IMG/VR virus record: IMGVR_UViG_3300046454_000439
Coordinates: 1 to 39,592 of that record
Source of the DNA: a virus
Reading direction: 5' to 3' (one strand)
Length of the DNA stretch: 39,592 nucleotides
A program made the position numbers and the translations under genes. This document shows, piece after piece, positions 36,274 through 39,592 of the stretch. Position 1 is the stretch's first letter. Every line of letters starts with the position of its first letter. The notes under the pieces are model-generated. The model worked only from the letters and a program-made list of their open reading frames with translations, was not told the DNA's origin and made no database searches.

Positions 36274-38291
36274 AGGCATTCCTGCTCACGGGCCTGCTGC
36301 TGGCCGCGGCCGCCCCCGCGTGGGCGCAGAGCCATAGCGGCGGTGGGATGAACCCGGCGGCCTCGAATGCGACGCTGCCGACCGCCCAGGTCAACATGGG
36401 GATGGGGGCAATAGCACTACGCAGCGAGGTAAGCGTCACAGCCCCGCCGCCGGAGCTCGCCGCCGCCGCATGTAACTGGAACGGCACGACCGGCGCCGAC
36501 GACACCGCGGCTATTCAGGCGCTGGCGACGGCGTATCCAACCGCCACACTCGTTTTCCCCACCGGGCATCCCTGCTATTCCGCAACGGGGCTGGTGTTCA
36601 CCACGCCTGTTTTCTTGCAGGGGAGCGGCTCTCTCACGCCGGGCATCTCCTCGACTTCCCAGGGCGCCTCGATAGTCTGCGCGCAGGCCGTCGTGACTTG
36701 CGTTAAATACACTCCTGTCCTGCAAGCGCCGCCTATTCGTGACCTCAACATTCTTGGCGCTAACACTTCGCCACTTTCCGGTTCGACGTGCCTTCGTATG
36801 GAGCTTTCTTATAACGTCGTTCTCGACCGTGTGCGCTGCTCGAATTTCGACAACGGATTTTACTTCTACTCAACCGCCAGCGCCGGGATTTCCGTCCACG
36901 CCTCGAAGCTGTTTACCTGCAACATCACGGGGAATTACCTCGTTTTTGATGGCTGGCCGGAAGCATATATCGACAACAGCCGTTTCGGTTGCAACAGTGG
37001 CCCCAACCCCACAGCAAACGCTTACGTCAAAATTACGGGCGGCAACGCGACGAATGCTGCTGGCGGTCCCAACACCCTACATTTTAACAACAATCATTTC
37101 AATGGAGCGGCTAATTATTGGCTCTCGTTTGAGAGTCAGCTGCCGGCGTCGATAGCCGACATTGTCGAGTATAATTTCTATAATAATCATGTGGAAGGGG
37201 TTCATACCGCCTATATACACTCAGACTCGACGTGGCCGGTGGTTCAGCGTGTGCAACTTTCAGCAAACACACTGAATAGCGCGCAGCCACTTTTTTCCCT
37301 GGACGCCACTACGGCCCTCAAGCAATGGACGATCACGGGGAATATAATAGCGTGTACCAACATCACTGTGGCGCCGCCGCAAATTCGCCGGTTTGATTTT
37401 GTCGGCAATGAAGTGGGTTGCGGCGGGACTATCACGGGTCCGGGCGCAAGCACCATCGCCGCCGCGTCATTCTCTGGCAATACATTCTCTGGGAACGTGA
37501 CGCTGGATGGTGCATGGGGAAGTTTGTATTGGGCAAATTCGTTCGCCGAGGGCGGGACTCTCACCGATAGCGCGACCGGGACCAAGGCTGTGCTGCGAAC
37601 GAATGGCCCCTCTACGCTCACAGCGCCCTATAGTGGGGGGCAGCTTGTCCTCGGGTCTTCGGGACAATCCGGCTTAATTCAATTTGCGCGTGGCGCGGAC
37701 GGGCTAGTGAGGGGTTCTGTTGGATGGGCCGGGGCCAGCGAGGCTAATAGGTTTTTCACGACGGTAATCGGGGGCAGCAGCGTTGCCGGCCTGAATGCTG
37801 CCGATCCAACGGGGACTTCTCAGATCCAAGCCAATAGCGTCACCGGGCTGACGGTCGGCGTCGGCTACGGCAATCAAGCCGTAATCGGCACCACGGGGGT
37901 GGCCGGAAGGTTGGACCTGGCGCGGACAGGCGACGGTACTTGGGGCAGGCAATGGTTCGGGTACTGCGACCCGTCCGGCGCGACCGATGGCGCACTATGC
38001 GTCAACTCCAATGGCGGGTCGGCTGAGGTCCGTATCCAGGCGCAGAACACCGGCGGCCTCGTCAAGATACAGGTCGGCACGACCCCGACAACGATTGGCA
38101 TTTGGTCCGATCTTGGTCTCAATATCGTGCCTGTGGCTGTGGCGTCATTGGGCACTTGCAATGCCGGCGCAGAAGGAACATTCCGCCCCGTCAATAACAA
38201 CAACGGCGCGGTCTTTAACGCTGCCGTTGTGGCCGGAGGGACAGACCATATCGTTGCGTACTGCAACGGTACGGGGTGGGTGGTTCACTAG
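36270..38291 (+). CDS. Exported beta-helix tail spike, second copy
   Basis: 673 residues, ATGA with the fibre gene. Signal FLLTGLLLAAAAPAWA before Q-S-H. Near residue 70, AAACNWNGTTGADDTAAIQ begins a pectate-lyase-like beta-helix with N-x-F-x-G turns (HFNNNHFNGAANYWLSFES). C-terminal repeats and a cap (GTCNAGAEGTFRPVNNNNGA, ending A-Y-C-N-G-T-G-W-V-V-H) follow. The mature protein has 14 cysteines, as in the spike at 31240. AT-rich stretches in the middle again suggest exchange. Likely receptor recognition. Confidence 0.78.
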   Translation: MKAFLLTGLLLAAAAPAWAQSHSGGGMNPAASNATLPTAQVNMGMGAIALRSEVSVTAPPPELAAAACNWNGTTGADDTAAIQALATAYPTATLVFPTGHPCYSATGLVFTTPVFLQGSGSLTPGISSTSQGASIVCAQAVVTCVKYTPVLQAPPIRDLNILGANTSPLSGSTCLRMELSYNVVLDRVRCSNFDNGFYFYSTASAGISVHASKLFTCNITGNYLVFDGWPEAYIDNSRFGCNSGPNPTANAYVKITGGNATNAAGGPNTLHFNNNHFNGAANYWLSFESQLPASIADIVEYNFYNNHVEGVHTAYIHSDSTWPVVQRVQLSANTLNSAQPLFSLDATTALKQWTITGNIIACTNITVAPPQIRRFDFVGNEVGCGGTITGPGASTIAAASFSGNTFSGNVTLDGAWGSLYWANSFAEGGTLTDSATGTKAVLRTNGPSTLTAPYSGGQLVLGSSGQSGLIQFARGADGLVRGSVGWAGASEANRFFTTVIGGSSVAGLNAADPTGTSQIQANSVTGLTVGVGYGNQAVIGTTGVAGRLDLARTGDGTWGRQWFGYCDPSGATDGALCVNSNGGSAEVRIQAQNTGGLVKIQVGTTPTTIGIWSDLGLNIVPVAVASLGTCNAGAEGTFRPVNNNNGAVFNAAVVAGGTDHIVAYCNGTGWVVH

Positions 38292-38296
38292 GGCTG

Positions 38297-38695
38297 ATGC
38301 CGAACAGCGTCCTAGACCCCCTTTCGCAGCTGATCGGCGGCCTGTCGGCGCAGGTCCAGGGTCTCGCGTCGCAGATCACCGACTTGCGCGCCGAGGTCGT
38401 CACCAACCGCTCCAGTAATCAAATAAGGTGGGACGACCTAACCAAACAGATGGATTTGGTTCAGGCGGAATACCGTAATGTCAAGCACATGGAGCGCGGA
38501 CTTGAACAAGAGAAGTTGCTGATCGCCCAGCGGTTGCAGGGCATGGACAGCCGCCTTGACGCTATCGAGCGAATGATCCTGATCTGGCGCACCCGGTATT
38601 CGATGCTGCTGGCCGGCGGCGTGGCCTTGGGCACCTTCCTGGGCGGCATATTGCACGCTATCTTCGGCGTCTGGCTGGGAGCGGTATGGCACTGA
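38297..38695 (+). CDS. Coiled-coil membrane protein (holin candidate)
   Basis: 132 residues from ATG 38297 with AGGG before it. A long coiled coil (GGLSAQVQGLASQITDLRAE, LEQEKLLIAQRLQGMDSRLD) then membrane helix YSMLLAGGVALGTFLGGI and I-F-G-V-W-L-G. An adjacent downstream endolysin fits a holin or lysis regulator. Confidence 0.65.
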   Translation: MPNSVLDPLSQLIGGLSAQVQGLASQITDLRAEVVTNRSSNQIRWDDLTKQMDLVQAEYRNVKHMERGLEQEKLLIAQRLQGMDSRLDAIERMILIWRTRYSMLLAGGVALGTFLGGILHAIFGVWLGAVWH

Positions 38696-39231
38696 TGAAC
38701 ACATTCCAGATGGACCCGTGCACCGACATCATCCTGCACTTTATCCGGGGCGGGGTGCCGGACAACCCGATCGGCGAGGCGCGCAACAATTACAACGCCT
38801 ATTTCGGGCACCCGACATCGACGATCGCGCTCACCGAGATGAGCATGGGGCAAATCTACTCGTTCCAGTCATCCATGCTGATGCGCGATACCCGGTCGTC
38901 GGCGGTGGGTGCCTACCAGTTCCTGCGCGGCACGCTGCGACGGCTGGCGCAGCAGGCCAACCTGTCGCCCGGCATGCTGTTCACGCCCACCTTGCAGGAC
39001 ATGCTGGGGTGGGAATTGCTGGTCGGGCGCGGCTACAAGCTCTGGTGGAAGGGCGACATGGACGACGAGGGCTTCGCGCATCTCCTGTCCTGCGAGTGGG
39101 CCTCGCTGCCGGACCCGGAGAACGGCGGCAAGTCGCACTACGACGGCGACAGTGTAGGCAACCACGCCTCGACGACGTTGCGCGCGGTGTACGCGATGCT
39201 GGCCGAGGCTCGTGCCGCGAAGCCGAAGTGA
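38686..39231 (+). CDS. Endolysin (GH104/lambda-R-like glycosidase)
   Basis: 181 residues from ATG 38686 after GGGAG; ATG 38695 (TGATG) is an alternative. RNNYNAYFGHPTSTIALTEM, then SSAVGAYQFLRGTLRRLAQ, LFTPTLQDMLGWELLVGRG and EWASLPDPENGGKSHYDGD, the pattern of phage muramidases and transglycosylases related to lambda R. It has no signal peptide, so it depends on a holin to reach the cell wall. Confidence 0.82.
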   Translation: MALMNTFQMDPCTDIILHFIRGGVPDNPIGEARNNYNAYFGHPTSTIALTEMSMGQIYSFQSSMLMRDTRSSAVGAYQFLRGTLRRLAQQANLSPGMLFTPTLQDMLGWELLVGRGYKLWWKGDMDDEGFAHLLSCEWASLPDPENGGKSHYDGDSVGNHASTTLRAVYAMLAEARAAKPK

Positions 39232-39323
39232 CCCCCGAAGGCCGCCGGCTCCTGCTGGTGTGGACGATCGCGGGGATTTGCTTCCTCGCGCTGGTCGTGC
39301 TGATCTTCAGCGGCCAGTGGTAG
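39228..39323 (+). CDS. 31-residue single-helix membrane peptide
   Basis: GTG 39228 (GTGA with the endolysin stop). T-P-E-G-R-R, then one helix LLLVWTIAGICFLALVVLIF, then S-G-Q-W. The size and place suit a lysis accessory peptide, such as a pinholin or holin regulator. Below the length at which most gene callers report. Confidence 0.55.
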   Translation: MTPEGRRLLLVWTIAGICFLALVVLIFSGQW

Positions 39324-39592
39324 CCTGCGGCTGGGAACCTCTCGGCACGCTGCTGCTCGAACCCAACCTTCCCGACCTGATTCGCGCCTACTGGGCCGAG
39401 CTGTCGCCGCACAAGGGCAAGCTGATCCCGCTGCCGGATTGGGAGCGCATGGCCGAGATGGAGGCGGCGGGGGCCTTCAAGGTCTGGGCCTGCCGGGTCG
39501 ATGGCACGGTGGCCGGCTTCATCGCCTGGCAGTTCTCGACCCATCTCGCCTACAAATCGACGCTGCTCGCGATCGACTGCGGCCACTACCTG
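39317..39592 (+). CDS. GNAT-like acetyltransferase, 3' end cut by the window edge
   Basis: 92 codons open from GTG 39317 to the edge. WERMAEMEAAGAFKVWACRV, then DGTVAGFIAWQFSTHLAYKS and TLLAIDCGHYL, resembles the N-terminal strands of phage GNAT acetyltransferases. The acetyl-CoA loop is beyond the edge, so the call is tentative. It overlaps the previous gene by 7 bp. Confidence 0.6.
   Translation, partial: MVACGWEPLGTLLLEPNLPDLIRAYWAELSPHKGKLIPLPDWERMAEMEAAGAFKVWACRVDGTVAGFIAWQFSTHLAYKSTLLAIDCGHYL

Noticed and set aside
1-39592. CRISPR arrays, rRNA and tRNA genes, insertion sequences, integrase and attachment sites
   Set aside because: Looked for by eye on both strands and not found. A tRNA scan and an integrase profile search would be needed to exclude them fully.

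Overview
The window is a GC-rich tailed-phage or prophage genome segment. Nearly every base is coding, genes run in long tightly packed strings, and start and stop codons often share bases (ATGA, GTGA, TGATG). The structural set is a portal of about 740 residues, an N4-gp56-like capsid protein, a P22/T7-type tail hub with no tape-measure gene, and beta-helix tail spikes. This points to a short-tailed (podovirus-type) phage. GC bias, codon use and O-antigen-related genes suggest a Gram-negative, probably alphaproteobacterial, host. That host call is inference. No integrase, DNA polymerase or RNA polymerase is visible, and both edges cut through genes.

Layout. Bases 3-938 (+) hold the end of a PurD-like ATP-grasp gene. 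Bases 935-6467 (-) form an early operon with a PD-(D/E)XK exonuclease, an ERF-type annealing protein, a KTSC protein, a zinc ribbon and many small genes. Bases 6468-6563 are a divergent control region with a promoter and a small operator-like palindrome. Bases 6564-8511 (+) hold a small HTH regulator, a RusA-like resolvase and a RepA-like ATPase. Bases 8496-12847 (-) are a second accessory operon. It contains a striking tandem duplication in which conserved flank genes alternate with different cargo, including two nucleases. Bases 12848-13404 are a non-coding divergent region with a 2 x 30-bp direct repeat. The next gene, 13405-13839 (+), encodes a RepL-like winged-helix protein.

From 14309 to the right edge lies the late region, nearly all on +. 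In order it holds a small membrane protein, a lipoprotein, a radical-SAM protein, TerL, the portal, a scaffold-like protein, the capsid protein, adaptor proteins, an HNH endonuclease inserted in the head-tail module, the tail hub, tail spikes and fibres, a holin candidate, an endolysin and a GNAT gene. One gene in this part runs backwards (33618-34517, -). It encodes an O-antigen ligase/polymerase-like membrane protein placed among the spike genes.

How it works together. Exonuclease, annealing protein and RusA form a phage recombination set. The RepA-like ATPase and the RepL-like protein suggest replication that borrows host polymerase. The most unusual feature is the tail-fibre module. Five genes between 31240 and 38291 start with Sec-type signal peptides. 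Four of the five mature proteins carry an even number of cysteines (14, 14, 4 and 2), whereas the cytoplasmic structural proteins are cysteine-poor. This suggests receptor-binding proteins that are exported and oxidatively folded in the periplasm. Next to a Wzy/WaaL-like gene, it looks like a surface-glycan module worth experimental attention.
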